A stretch of 64,000 bases of DNA, taken from the NCBI RefSeq assembly GCF_963576615.1, contig NC_088710.1:20641114-20705113 (forward strand). Reading direction: 5' to 3'. This stretch comes from Watersipora subatra. Taxonomy: Eukaryota > Bryozoa > Gymnolaemata > Cheilostomatida > Watersiporidae. The notes under the pieces are model-generated. The model was not told the DNA's origin, made no database searches, and saw only the letters and a program-made list of their open reading frames with translations. Shown piece after piece: positions 10,301-25,300 of this stretch. The stretch's first letter is position 1. Every line of letters starts with the position of its first letter. Both the position numbers and the translations under genes were made by a program.

Positions 10301-13300
10301 GATCCACAGATCAGGGGGTGCAAACGCCCGACGACTGTCTCTCTCATGCAGCAGTTGAAGCAATGAATGGGCAGATGTGAAAACTGGGTCACTCTCAGCC
10401 TTCCGGTAGTCTACATACAAACATCATGACTAGCCATTTTACCTGCACCTTTCTCAACCCTCCTTTCATTACATACAGTACAAAGGCTAACTTATACACC
10501 AGTGCTATATAACACTATATGCACACCCATAATGTATGTGAGTGCAGGCACATATCTACCACATCTCATATGATTTTTCCTATAATATAACAGAATAATA
10601 GTGGATCATATGAATCTGCTCATTTACCTAAGTGTGTCATACTGAAGTCATATATCTACGATATCATAAATGATTTGATCTCTTAATAATATAACAGAAT
10701 GATGTCTCCATGCACTCCGTTTACTTCTTATAGCATGCCATATACCTACCTATAGCACATCTTATGGTACGTTTACCTACCTATCAAAACATTCTGTCTC
10801 TCTATATACATACCTATAACATCATACCAGATAATTCTAAAGACAAGCTGATTGAGAAGGTCAGACAGCTCAACAAGTTCAGACAAGCTGAAGGGTTTCT
10901 GTTCCTCATAAACTTCCACATCATCAAGGATCCTACAAACACCAGCATCCGACTTAACTCCCATAATTCCCTGTGTATCACACTCGCTGTATTACATTCG
11001 TATCACTCCATACATCACACAACGACATGATGTACTTCTATTCAATTTTACGGCGTCAAAAATTCATATAATGTAGTGTCCAGGGTTGGAAAAAAATTTC
11101 GATTTTTTATTTTATTTACAACAGGTTATTTTTTATTGACATCAGATTTTTTTGCAAACATCAATTACCAGCTTATTTTTCATGACCGCTAACATAATAT
11201 TATTTTATTTTGTTGAAGTGTGCCACAAGAAAACATTAGCAACATAACAAAACAGCTTTGCATCCCTTTAATTTATTAAAAGTTGTTTTTATTTTAATTT
11301 TGACCATGTTATGCAATTCATATTTACAGTAGACCCTCTATAAGTCTCATTTTTGGGGGTCAGCCTTTGAGATGGGAAAGTTCTGAAAAAATAAATCAAA
11401 CATGAAATTTTAGGATGATTTAAATCACAGCCTTTGACGTGGAAAAAATCAAAAAAATCATCAAACCTGATTTTTTTAGGATGGTTTAAATTATTCATTT
11501 AAATAATTAAAAGCAAATGATTTAAATCATTTGATTTTAATTTTAACCCTGAAAGTGTAAAATCGAGTCGAGCGAGTTTTCAAACACTAATAAATCTGAA
11601 GAAACACTAATAAAACTGAAGAAACACTAATAAAACTGAAGAAACACTAATGAAACTCTGATTGCTTTCTAATCTTGCTTAAATCCATCACACTGAAGAG
11701 ATAATATCGGCAGTAACTAACAGCTTCATAAAAGATTACCTTGCGCAGGTCTTGAACTCATGACACTCAGTTTAGTACACTACAACTCTATTACTCCAGT
11801 ACTTGCGCTAATCGAGCACCTTCCAAAATTGCAGAATAATCTTATAAGAGTGGCGTTTTTCAACATAAAAATTCTTGTAAAAGGGAAGAGTTACAGGGGC
11901 AGATTGCCATAGTTCCAAGCGTTGCATTAAGCTTATTGAATGAGAAAAAGCAGGACAACTTCAAGCAACGCAGGGCTCAATTGGCAATCTTAAAACTTTC
12001 ATTTCCCATATAAATGGGACACGATCTATCCGATTTGAAACTCAAGCATGTGCCCTCACAGGAATTAAGAACAATTGCCCTCAATAAACATGTTCGTGAA
12101 TAGTTGCCGTGAAATCAGAGTAGAAATTCGTGTTAAAAATCTGCAAACGTGCTGCAGGATGTCTGATTAAAAATGAAGAAATACCGGGAAAACGCTTGGC
12201 TTACTGGTAGCTACTATGGTGTAAACACCGTAAAACCTTTATTTCAACATCATGGTGCACTATTTTTCAACCCTTTCCCTATAGCAGCGGGCAAATTGAG
12301 GCGGCGTTCAATTAAAGGTTTTACGGTATGTCCATTCTATCACAAAGCCAGTACTTTACTAACTGCTACGGTATGATGCTCATAGGATGGCGGACAGGCG
12401 TATTCAACCCTAGTAACTCACATGAAGAGCATGACAGCAGCATCGGCGAAGAGTGTGAGCATGGAAGATACATTGAGAGAGCTAGCCTCAGAACCAATGG
12501 TGTCCAGAAATATCTTAACCATATGGCTGGTGCTTCCCATTCCCTTCATTAATAGCCATAAATTTCTCAAGAGACACGAGTTAAATGCTAGTCCTACAAA
12601 AGTTCAAAAACCCTCTGATTTCAATTCACTATCTTGTCTTTAAAACGGGTAGACATGTTATTAATACGACTAATCAAGCAACCCGATGAGCTATGAGAGA
12701 CCATTTGGTATGACAATAATGTGCAGAGAATAAGTACAGGCACCATCTTTACTATAATAAGAGCCGTGTCTGCCCGGCGCCACACTAAGAGCATTAGGAA
12801 AGAAGATTGCCACACACGAGAATTGAACCCAGATATTTTTTCCAGAGCAAGGTTGCTACCATCTGCACCACTCGACCACCTTTCCACACCTGAGAATAAT
12901 TATGCGCATACTTATTACGCATGGCAATCTCTCATGGCGCACCGAACTGTCAGGGTACTAGTAAATCTGAAAAAATAAAGGTGAATGATTGGTGCCAGTG
13001 GTAACGTGCTGGTCAGTGAAGCCATATATCCTGGGTTCGAACCCTGTATGATACAACCTTTTTCTCAAGTTCCAACTGTGGTTTCAGACATGCAAAGATT
13101 AAGAGAAGGCTTACCAACCTGAGAGTATTTCCGCCTGAATTTGGATAAGAACAGTGATTGCAGCCTGATACATCACGCATGCAGAGCACGTTACTCGGAG
13201 AAGATTGCTGTCCGCCTTAAGTGTTGTTGGCTTTTTGTCTTTCTTCTTTTTTAGCCCTAGTTCACAGTCGCGATATACAGACAGGGCATTGTACATACTC

Positions 13301-16300
13301 GCTCTTATACACATAAGAGCTATGGAAGCTTAAATAACGGTCTAACAAAGGTAACCTGTTTTTCCATTCAAGTTAAAAGGTTTAAACAGTTTGTTTGAAA
13401 ATAGAGCAAAATTAAGCCGCAATGGAAGTGTTTTAAAATATAAAAAGGTTGATGAATACAATAATTGAGCAAAACGATAAACCTGCAACATATTTAAAAT
13501 GTCACTAGTACCAGATTTCCTTCCATCCTCTGATGAGAGAGACATGTCTTTTGTGGAAGCAAAGTCATTCATGTCAGCAAACAGGATAGATACTGCTCGA
13601 TTAGACCATAGGACTTGCAGTTGCCTCATTATGTATGGTACAGCCTCACTGCAACCAGAAGGATGCTGGAAGACATAGCGAACAGATAAAAACAATGAAG
13701 AAATATCTGACAACTTCAACTTTATATAGGAGACAAAATGATTTCACGGACAATATACTGGCTCAGTTTTTTTCAGAGCATAGAATTCAGAGCTGGAAAT
13801 ACTAATTAACATTTTGACTGTTCTAGCTAGACGTGTGGGCTAAAGCATTTGAACTCTGAATACACAGATTGCTGCAGTATTTCTAACGATAAGCACCAAT
13901 TGTGAATTATACAATGAATGGTGAACTGCAGTGTGAAATTTCATATAAAATAGTCATGTTTGAATATCAGAAATCTCCTGGTCAATGTCATTTTAAACAT
14001 TTTATTTTTGTAATATGGCAAAGTATTTATCTCAAAGGCTACAACATTATTATAAACTATGTTTTAAAACTCCAAAAAACACCAGGTACCACCATAGATA
14101 CACCATCTCTCCCATTGAGACACACAGATCAAGACACTGCACAAGACTGAAGGAAAAGCATAGAACATACTTGTGATTGAATGGCTGAGCAGCCCATCCG
14201 AGTATAGGATGCCAATGTGACTTGGATGTTTGTTTTTTACCCATAATGCATTGACCACAAACCTGCAGCAACCTGTTGACTACAGTCTGCAAGTAGAATG
14301 TCATACTGTATGCAAAGATGGACATTATACCAGCTAAGACTTGTCTCTACCTTCATTATTTTTTATTTTCACTTGTGGTAGTCTTCATATCCCAACTCAT
14401 TTTCACATGGGGTAGTCTTCATATCCCAACTCATTTTCACATGTGGTAGTCTTCATATCCCAACTCACTTTCACATGTGGTAGTCTTCATATCCCAACTC
14501 ATTTTCACATGTAATAGTCTTCATATCCCAACTCCTTTTCACATGAGGTAGTCTTCATATCCCAACTCATTTTCACATGTGGTAGTCTTCATATCCCAAC
14601 TCACCTACCTCAACTCTCTTCTTTTCTCTCACTCTCTTTTTCAACCCTCTTTCACTTTCTCTCTCCCTCTTTCTCTAAAATCTCCTTTTCCTCTCCCTCC
14701 CCTTTTCAACCCTCTTTCACTTTTTCCCTCTCTCTCTTGCCTCTTTCTCTAAAATCTCCTTTTCCTCTCCCTCCCCTTTTCAACCCTCTTTCACTTTCTC
14801 TCTCCCTCTCTTGCCTCTTTCTCTCAAATCTCCCCTTTCCTCTCCCTCCCCTTTTTCAACCCTCTTTCTCTCTCCTATCTCGCCTTTTTCTCTCAAATCT
14901 CCCTTATCCTCTCCTCCCTTTGTCAACCCTCTTTCCCCCTCTCTCTCAAATCTCTCCCTTTTTCCACCTTTTCGCCCTATTTCTCCCCCAAACTCTCTCC
15001 TTTCCCTCCCTCTCCTTCTACCCAATTCCTCCTTCTATTTTTTTTAATTTTCCCTTTTTTCCCTTCCTTTCTTTCACCCTTCTCTCTTAATCACTCTCAA
15101 TTTCTTCTCTCCTTTTGGTGGCTTCTTCACCCTTTTTACTTTCTAACTTGATCCTCATTTGCCATTCCCTCCCACCCATTATCCACTTTTCCTATGCATC
15201 TCCAAACTTCTACATCTATTACTAATTATACCAGCAACAGTGAAGACATTCGTAAGTTATAGACTGTAAGAAAAGCTAATTTTGACACTAGCTATATATG
15301 TTACTAATTATAAATAAAAACCAGTAAGATTTGTAAAGTCAGCAATTTCCTAAAACTTACGGTAAAATTTATCACATCCATGACGACTCCTTCAACTTCT
15401 GCAAATCCAAGATGAATGACATTGGCTATAAAAAAGAAACAAATCACTGGCTATTAGATGGAGTACGTCTTCAATGCAGTGGCACAATTCTTGGTTGTCA
15501 CAAGCACCAGCGTAATATCTGGCTGTCAACAAAGTTTAGAAACTGAAGCCTGGGCCAGAAATAATTCGGGTAGTTGTTTTCCCACGTGATTCTACGCCAG
15601 AATCAACTCGGCTGTGCAGTTTTGCTTCGGTTTTTCAGTATTTCCAGTTTACGTAGCATTACAATATTCTGGTTGCTTTATGCGAGATTCATTTTCAGTA
15701 TAACTGCAAAGTAATGATTCTTCAGTTCTCTCTTAAACATCGCTTCTTTGAAAGAGTGTGAAAAAAAACTATTTAGTTTATTTGATTTTTGTTTTTTCAT
15801 TTCGACAAGCTTGAGGCTTGTTGGAATTTAAAAAGATAATTTAAATACTTTCACAGTTGATGGAAAGTCGTTAATATGGTCTATAATCAGGGGACCTGCT
15901 TGTGTATACGGGATGAGACTTCAAAGTGGTAACCAAAAACTTTTCAAAAGCAAATTACGTTAGATATAAGGTAAATACTGGTCTTGTTAAATAAAATCTT
16001 AGATTGGCAGCTCACTACCACATGGTGACAATAGATGAACTTTCCTGTTTTCTGGTGACAAATCATGAGACCATTTTATGAACATTTTGATAATTTTAAC
16101 CTGACACGTATGACCAGCGAGAGACACTAGAAGCAGGCCTGGCAAAGCCCAGGAAATCTTTCATCTCTAATCAGATAGGCAGCAGGTGGGTGTTTAAAAT
16201 GGTGGTTCTCAGAAACCTGATGGAGTTTTGAAACTGAATATTTTAATAACCTGGTGGAAGGGCCGGAGCGCATACAGGTGAAATTTAGACGAAATCAGCC

Positions 16301-19300
16301 AAAAAATGTATAAACGCAGACTAACAGACAGACACACAATGATAAAGCGGGATTTATTAATACAGATTTTCAGTTTTTGCACTCTATCTTCTGACATCCT
16401 CTACTAGACAGTACATCAGAAATATTATTAAGAAAAAATTACGAATCCAAGAGAAATAGGAAAAGCAAGTACACCATTAACTTGAGATGTGCATTAGAAA
16501 AAGGTGTGTAAGAATATATAACAGCTCAAGTTGAGAAGGATAAGGTGAAACATGACAAATATATAGCATTGCTTGGACTAGTTGACTAGGAACTTTCTGA
16601 TGTTCACGTCGAAAGCTATCAAATGGACAACCACGTGACTGTTACCATTACAACGGCTCAACAGAGAAGTAATATGAATGAAGACTCGCCGAATGCTTGG
16701 CATTGCACGGGTATTAAAAACAGCTTATAAACAGTGGCAGGTAATGTATTGCCACTGTATTGCATTGAATTTGAGTAAGCTAGCATCCGTATTACTAAAC
16801 TTACTAATGAAAACCGAGAGAGCAAGCTTCAATGAGGTTGCGCATAACGCAGAGTCGCTATGCATATTTTAACCTAGATAATGACTCATGTCCCTCAATG
16901 AATCCATTGCATCTTGTGTAGCTTAATAGGTTAGCTTGTTGCTTGTGAAAAGGAGATTCTGAGATCAAATCTTTTGCGATACAGATTAGTCTTTGCGAGA
17001 TTTTAATCGCTGGACAGACATCGAATTATGACAAACTTTCAGATTTATATATTACCCAACTAGACACCAGAGACGCAATGAGATTAACAAAAACTCATAA
17101 AAAACATAGAAGACCAACCGAGGAGGCAGAGGGTCCGATTACCCTCGAGGGTCACAGCTAAAGCCTGTAGCCTCTCGTAGTCTGAGAGATATTGTAGACA
17201 GTGCGTAATAAGCCTCTCGCCCATAAAGCGTAGATATATTTCTGGAGCCAAGGCAGCCATATGGTAAGTCAGCGCTGGCACTGAGAGGATGTGCAGCAGA
17301 AATCCTCTCTCACCGTCTTTAGACTTGTTTAGGTAAACTCTTTAAAAAGACCAAAATAGAATGATATGCAGTAATCCCGGCTACTTCATGGCTTTAGATT
17401 TTACAGCCGGCTTCAGGACTTCGGAGGGTACAAAATATTCATTACAAATTAAAGTAAAAAAATAAAAACTAAACTATATAAAATTATAAAATCTCTCTCA
17501 AGCTCTAGTCCAGTGAAATCCTCCTCATCATTGTTTGCCGTTTTTCTGATTAGTTTTGCTAAGTGTAAAAGTGCCAAGTGCTTGCAAGTGCACCCTTCAT
17601 TATGCCTCAGAACCATGAACCTAAGAAAAATGCTTACGATTAATGAAAAAATGGCTCTCTTAGATATTAGTTTTTATTTTGCGGATTTCCACTTTTCACA
17701 AAAAAGCGCCGGTCCTGAATACCTGCGCAAAATGCAGAATTGCTGTAATTATGATTTTTTTACATAATATATGTATACAACACCAACCTTATTAAAAGCG
17801 TTAAGATATTGTAAAAGCTTTATCTTTTTGGTAGTATACATTAAACTCTCATCAACTTGACATGTGGTGTATTCATAAGAACACTTATATAACAGCTCCC
17901 CTACCTTAAAAGGAGAGTACATACAGCACACATTGTGGCTGGCTTGAAGCAAGGCTTGGTTTTAACGAGTCCATTAAATAGCAGCACCTACAAAAAGCAG
18001 GCAGGCATAGCATCACATGCCAAATATTGCTACTCAATACCATGCCTAAGTTTTGCGGGTGAAGCATTCATCAGGTTAATTGTTTCTTAATTAACCTACC
18101 AAATTAAACTTCATTAAAATCAATTAAAATTCTCATTAGTTATACAGCTGACTTGAAAATATAAAAACAGCCCGTTTTTTATTTGTTCTCATAAATCAAA
18201 ATTCAGTTTCTTGTCAATCAGTAAGTGTAAGAGCTGCTTCTGTTTAAAATTGAAAATTTCATGCCACAAATCCTTTATATAAACCTATAAGTGCTGACTC
18301 ACATTACCATAAACTGTAAATAGAAGTTGGCAAAAATGTTTAACAGAAACCATAAAGAACAAAACCTACCAGCATTTCATTTGCTCGTGTGTGAACACAG
18401 CCACCTTACACAATTGAGGTTTCAAGCTATTGGTGAAGTTCACAAGCATAAAATATGATAGGGAATGCAAACAATAGGTGGACAACTCCAACCAATCATT
18501 GCTAGGAAATGGTGATAATGCACATTAGATTAAAACCTACTACAATCTAACATATGACTATGTACTGACTAAACAATGTCAGCCAACTATACCAAAGAGA
18601 GGCATAGCGCACCTCCATGGACACGTAAAATCCATTCTCTCTGATATGAGAGAGAATATTGGCACAGATTTGGTTCATAGCGGGTCGAAGCACATCGCCT
18701 CTCTTGCCAGACAAGAGTTTCCAGTTGAGAGTAGATGTGAAGGAGACAAGCACAGTGAGCAGAGTGTTTATAGAGCGCAGTTCTGCTGGAGTGTCAGGCT
18801 AAAACATATGATCAGCATGTAGGGCATATAGTAGCTAGTGCTGAAACATGATCAGCAAGTAGGGCGTATAGTAGCAAATGCTGAAACATATGATCAGCAT
18901 GTAGGGCATATAGTAGCTAGTGCTGAAACATGATCAGCAAGTAGGGCGTATAGTAGATAATGCTGAAACATGATCAGCATGTAGGGCATATAGTAGCTAG
19001 TGCTGAAACATGATCAGCAAGTAGGGCGTATAGTAGATAATGCTGAAACATGATCAGCATGTAGGGCATATAGTAGCAGATGCTGAAACATATGATCAGC
19101 AAGTAGGGCGTATAGTAGATAATGCTGAAACATATGATCAGTAAGTATGGAATTGTTTTAAGTGATATCTGTTTGTATTTAAAGACTGTGTTGTAATTGT
19201 TTTAAGTGATATCTGTTTGTATTGAAGACAGTGTGTTGTAATTGTTATAGGTGATATCTGTTTGTATTAAAGACAGTGTGTTGTAATTGTTATAGGTGAT

Positions 19301-22300
19301 ATTTGTCTGTATTAAAGACAGTGTTTTGTGATTGTTATAAGCGATTTCTGTTTGTATTTAAAGACAGTGTGTTGTAATTGTTGTAAGTGATATCTGTTTG
19401 TATTTAAAGACAGTGTGTTGTAATTTTTATAGGTGATATCTGTTTGTATTAAAGACAGTGTGTTGTGATTGTTGTAAGTGGTATCTGTTTGTATTAAAGA
19501 CAGTGTTTTGTGATAGTTGTAAGTGATATTTGTTTGTATTAAAGACAGTGTTTTGTGATTGTTATAAGCGATTTCTGTTTGTATTTAAAGACAGTGTGTT
19601 GCAATTGTTATACGTGGTATCTGTTTGTATTAAAAACAGTGTGCTGTAATTGTTACAAGTGGTATCTGTTTGTATTAAAGACAGTGTGTTGTAATTGTTG
19701 TAAGTGGTATCTGTTTGTATTAAAGACAGTGTGTTGTAATTGTTATAAGTGGTATCTTTTTGTATTAAAAACAGTGTGTTGTAATTGTTATAAGTGATAT
19801 CTGTTTGTATTTAAAGACGGTGTGTTGTAATTTTTATAGGTGATATCTGTTTGTATTAAACACAGTGTGTTGTGATTGTTGTAAGTGGTATCTGTTTGTA
19901 TTAAAGACAGTGTTTTGTGATAGTTGTAAGCGACTTATGTTTGTATTAACGACAGTGCGTTGTAATTGTTATAAGTGATACCTGGTTTATATATTAAAGG
20001 CTGTGTTGTAAGTTATTTGTAGTAAATCATAGCAGTTTGATATAAAAACGACTTCATGCAATTTTAATTAATAATAAAACATTAAAAACCATTTATTAAC
20101 AATTTTTTAAATATAAACAGCCTCAAAAAAGCCACTGACATCGTGATAAATAAACACCCAGAATAAGTTAATAGCCAGATAAAATGTGATCAGCAGGCAG
20201 TTTGTAAGTCTGTGAACATGCCGAAGTTCCAACAAGAAAATTAGAACATATCAAATCAATCTTTTTGTCTTCTTCTGACTGTACATGAGGAACACGCTTG
20301 TGATTATTTCTTAAAAGCACTTGAAAGGACTTAAAAGGACTTGAAAGTTGACTTTCATGAAGGAAATATTTCTAGTATGATAACACAGTAAATGAGACCA
20401 TCCCCTAACCCCATGACAATAAGAAGAGACTAACCTGTAGCTTAGTGAGGCAATGCAGGCAGTGAAGTAAAAGATACTTGATATGTTCAATCCAAGACCC
20501 AGCTAGCTCCTTGTTCAGAAGCAATGACAAGTAATTCATCTGCAAGTAGCATGTATACTGACTGACCGAGTGAAGCACGGTTTAGCTAGTGAAGTTACAA
20601 GGCAAGTACCAAAGTCTCAGAACGATGAGGGCAGATTCAAAACCAAGTCCATACAGCTTGACACTGATGTTACAATTCAAATAATATAGATAGCCAGCAA
20701 TGGCATCAGAAGCATTTCAAAGCTGGCATTTCTATAAGCAGACAGTCTTGAAATAGATTGGTTAGTGCTTCCACAAAAATTTTATTATCATATATTTTTG
20801 AAAAAGTAGTTTTCTGCATTCATAAACAGAATTTTTTGACAGAAACGTGTGTAGCTAAATATGGATAGGTGAGTGTGACACTTCACCAAACGACTAATTG
20901 AATGTTAATTCAAGTATGCAACCCATAGACATATACAACTCACAGACATATACAACCCACAGGCATATACAACCCACAGACATTGTCGTCAAAGATATAG
21001 CCAGACAAAGATGGTCAGGTGTGCCATAAAAGATGGTCAGGCGTGCCGTTAGAAATCATCAGGTGTGCCATGAAAGATCGTCAGGTGTGTCATGTAAGAT
21101 CATCAGGTGTGCCGTGAGAGATGGTCAGGTATGCCAATAAAGCACAGAGCAAGAATTTGTAAAACTATTCTAATATGCTGGAAGGTAGACATTAGCCAGG
21201 GAGTAAAGGTGTCGGGCTGTGATGGCAAATATCACATTTTTAAATCCTGTTCCATGCCATCTTTCCCCATGATTACGAATACGGATGAATACGGCGCTTA
21301 TTATAGTAAAGAGTTTCACGCTTAAAAGCTGTGATAACCAAATAATTGTTTTACGACAAACGCTTTCGGTGAATAACAATGTGTTATAGGATTCAATTGC
21401 CGGTCATCAACAGAGTAATCACCGTGTCGGTAACATATCACTGAAAGTGGCATAGAAAGAATAACTCATAGTTTCTAAATAGAGTAGGTGTAAAAAAATG
21501 CTTATTGCATACACCATTCCACAATAGATATTTTTTGATACTTTGTCATGCGGTCCCACCTAGAGTATGCAGAGGGAATTCAAGAGTGCCCTTAATAAGG
21601 TTGAAAAGTTACTGGTTGAGTCTTAGATTTAAATTAAATGCATATGAATTAGAAAAACTCATACTCATTGAACACCTAAATCAATAATTATTACAATAGA
21701 AGTTCAATTAGCTGCTGAACACATGACAAAATAAGTTGTCTCCTCTTTATCCGATGATGGTTAGAATATATGAGAAGACAATTCTCAGTTTTATGTACAG
21801 TAACTATGTAGTAATGTACAGTTGTTTGTGATATATTTGTGGCTAAACGGCTACTAATTTTTACTGAAGACTTTTACTGAGCTGTCCACGAACAGGCCAT
21901 AACATAAATTCCCTTGCTGGCATAAATTTTGTAAATAAGCAAATACATATAATATAAAATACACATTATTAATACAAAATGTTAGTGCTAAGAATAATCT
22001 AACAATATGGCAATATAATTATATAAACAACTGCAACTGGTTATGCCACAAACCTTCATATTGTCAGAGCTCAGTGAGTGGATGACGTGCTTGCAGAAGC
22101 ACTCAAATCTCTGTAAGGAAAAAAGGACAACAAATAAGTGTAACATTAATCAGTCAAACTACTATCATTCTTGCGCGGTAGTTCGTAATCTGTTCGATCA
22201 AACCCTTGTGGTTCAGTGAGTCAGTCTCAGGGGATCAGTGGAAGTCTCCTAAAGCCAGCAGCAGAAGTCACCGTGATTTGTAAGGTCAAGTCTTTATAAA

Positions 22301-25300
22301 AATATATGTAATTTGTTGTGAGTACATACATTGTATTGATTTTGTTCTTTGAACACAGTTCATCTTGTGCACCAGGCAAACATACACGTCTTGAATGTGC
22401 AAAAAATCATATTTTATTTTTTAATAAAGAAGGGTTTGGTGAAAGCCCATGTAAAACTGGTGGGTGCGTCCGACAATGTTAAGCACCACTGTTCTAATAG
22501 CTTCCATAGAGTCTGACTGTGTGTCCTACAAGGTTAAGAACCACTGCTTCAGTAGTTTCCATAGTAACTGACTGAGATGCTGATGACACTGAATGTTCCT
22601 ATCTGGTGACAATTCACACAAACTTATTACTTGTAAAGTCAACTATAAAGATGGAATACAGGCATGAAACAGCAGAGTGAATACAGAAATAAAGAATAGG
22701 AAGAGAGGATATGAGTAGAGCTAATTAATGAAAAATATCCATGTACAAAAATGGGCGAAACACAACAATGAATGAATGACACTTATAACCAGCTTGTACA
22801 GAATACACACAGGGATGATGCTCTGGAATACAGAATGTGCTAAGATTCTCAGTTAAGCCAAAAGACTGGGTGAGATAAACTCTTCAGCGAAACATAAAAG
22901 TGGCACAAGTTACTAGTGGACATTGTCTCAAGACTACAACACTGGAACGCAGATATCAGTTGACTGTGGTATCGCTGAACCAATGAAGTGCAAAGGAAAC
23001 ATATTGTTGTACAAAAATATTGAATGAACATATATGACTAGACATAGGCATGCCTGAGCTGATGAACAAAGGTTTCGAGTGTTTACTGCAAGACAAAGGC
23101 ATTGCAGATGCATTGTGAACAAGAGGTGTTGTATGTATACTGCTACACGGAGGTAAGATAAGTTTGGTGTATAAAGATGTTACATTACAAAGGTAATGCA
23201 GGACAAAGATATCAGGATATTGTAGAACAAGTGTTGAAAGACACAGGTGCAAGAAAACCAAGAGAAAGAGAGAAAGATTCACCAAGTCTGCCACTGAGCA
23301 TCAGCTAATTGTATTTAGAGTGTTTATAAGAGGTGTGACAGGGGCAATGCAAGTACTAATGTCAATTACTTTTACATCAATCATTAATTTCCTGGTGAAA
23401 CCATTTATAATCGTTTGGCATACTAGCGCACAAGTACACTCATGACAAATGTGAAGTCTTGTTGGTAGCTGACTATCCACTCGATTAACTAGAAAATTTA
23501 ACGCTCTAAGCGATGGGTTTGCCTAAGCCTTCCGAAGAACTTTGTTTAAAATAGCCCAATATTCTGTATGAAAACAAATCATGTCTCTTATATGGTTTTG
23601 GGTGCATTACAGTTCTACCTACTTCGTCAGATTATGTATTGCAAGGAAACTAAGTCTAGTACATCCTGCTGACTATCTATAATAGTAATATTACATTGTT
23701 ATTGTAATATATTAAAAGTCAGCAAGGTGTAATACTCGTTGAAATTTTGCTCTGTTTTCATCAAACCTATTAGCTGTTGCAAAAATGAAAAGTGAACCGC
23801 CCATTTTTAGCAGCACTAAAAATATGAGAACAGCCCAATTTATCGCGATATATTCATGTATAAATTATTGCATAATTAGCGATTCAAATTCTTAGTCACC
23901 AAAACTTTAACATTCTACCAGGCTAAGGGAGGCAAGTCCATAATTGAGTGACATAAATCCGAGCAAAAGAAGTTACATGCCACAAGTTTTAATGATCCTT
24001 CAGCTAGGACAATAGAGAAAACATGGAGACAGCCTTCATTCTCTGAGCAATCTAGCAGAGGCGAGTTAAAAACTCAACAAAGGTTGGAGGTCAAAAGAGG
24101 TTGTCTAGACCAAAAACTGACAGTAAAGATTACCTTTGTGAATGTTTGGGACTTTCTGGCCACTCTGATAAATCTCTGAGCGTGAGGAAATAGAGCCAAG
24201 GCTATAACAGAATGAATTAGCAATTTTAGGAATTTCATGAGAACACATTTAAAGCTGCAATAAAAACCATTCCACCATACGAACAAACCAATGGGAAACT
24301 CATGTAATACCTCAGAAACATATGAGAAGCACGTAGAATTAGAGCTGACAAATACTAGCAATCAAATAGGATTCATGAGCATTGACAGCAATAGGATTGT
24401 AGGCGGTAGCGGCTACAGCCATTTGCCATCCGACTGAAAATCTGGTGTGCTCGCTTTCCATTGGTTGAATTTCAATCAGGTTTTAGTTTGCGACAGCATT
24501 TTAGTTGTTGACTCGACCATTTTTGCTACCTAAATTTTACTAAGTATATTGCATCATCCCTCTTCGTAGTATGTTTAGTTCAGCGAGTCAGAAAGTCTCA
24601 GGGACATTTACTGTTTCACCAATCAAAGTTTAGCGGATAATGTGTTTTGGCATAAGCAAGGATAAATCCATGATAAATGAAGAGGAGTGGCTAGTTAGCA
24701 ATGCTTCAGCCATACACTAACAATGTCTTGTACAAGAATTCTTTTAAAATAATTTGAGCGAAAAGCATAAAAAATAAATTCAGACAGATATTCTAACATT
24801 TCTTAAAAACAACAAGCTATCAACAATTATGAAAGACTACAATAAAGATACTGTTACAGACCTTACAAATGATAATCATGTTACTGACCCTACTTACAAC
24901 TAAGGATAAACCTCAAACTGCAGTAATACCTTGAAATACGAGTCCCTACATATGAAAAATTTGAGATACGAGGATAATTTTGAGCAAATCTTTGCCTTGA
25001 GATATGAGAAAATTTTGAGATATGAGCATACAGGACAGTTCCCAATGAGATTGATGGGTGGCTGAGTATGCGAGAGGTCGCTTATGAGAACAGTATCATT
25101 CAGTCTTTCTCATCGGCTTAAAAAAGATTCAAAAAAGGCCTGACTAAAGTATTTAGATAGAAATCACTGTTTATAAAATTAAGCCAAAGTAGCATTAAGA
25201 ATGCGGAGGCAGGTGGTAGGCAGGTGGGATGCTGATACCTGGGGAGAGAGAAGGGGTATATTCAGTTTGCTCATCACTGTAGTTTATTATATCATCTAGA

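Noticed and set aside
12975-13060. Functional tRNA gene
   Set aside because: T-arm is good but acceptor and anticodon stems do not pair, so only a tRNA-derived fragment is supported.
14737-15090. Leu/Pro/Ser/Phe-rich frame of 117 residues and Gly/Glu/Arg frame on the other strand
   Set aside because: Low-complexity translation of the pyrimidine tract.
18375-18470. Minus-strand [15 protein letters not shown] segment as a UBE3B exon
   Set aside because: Phase does not fit. The segment 17905-17987 ([13 protein letters not shown]) fits phase and family better.
19555-19797. Cysteine-rich repeat frame ([14 protein letters not shown])
   Set aside because: Artefact of the 45-bp minisatellite; neighbouring units carry stops in the same frame.
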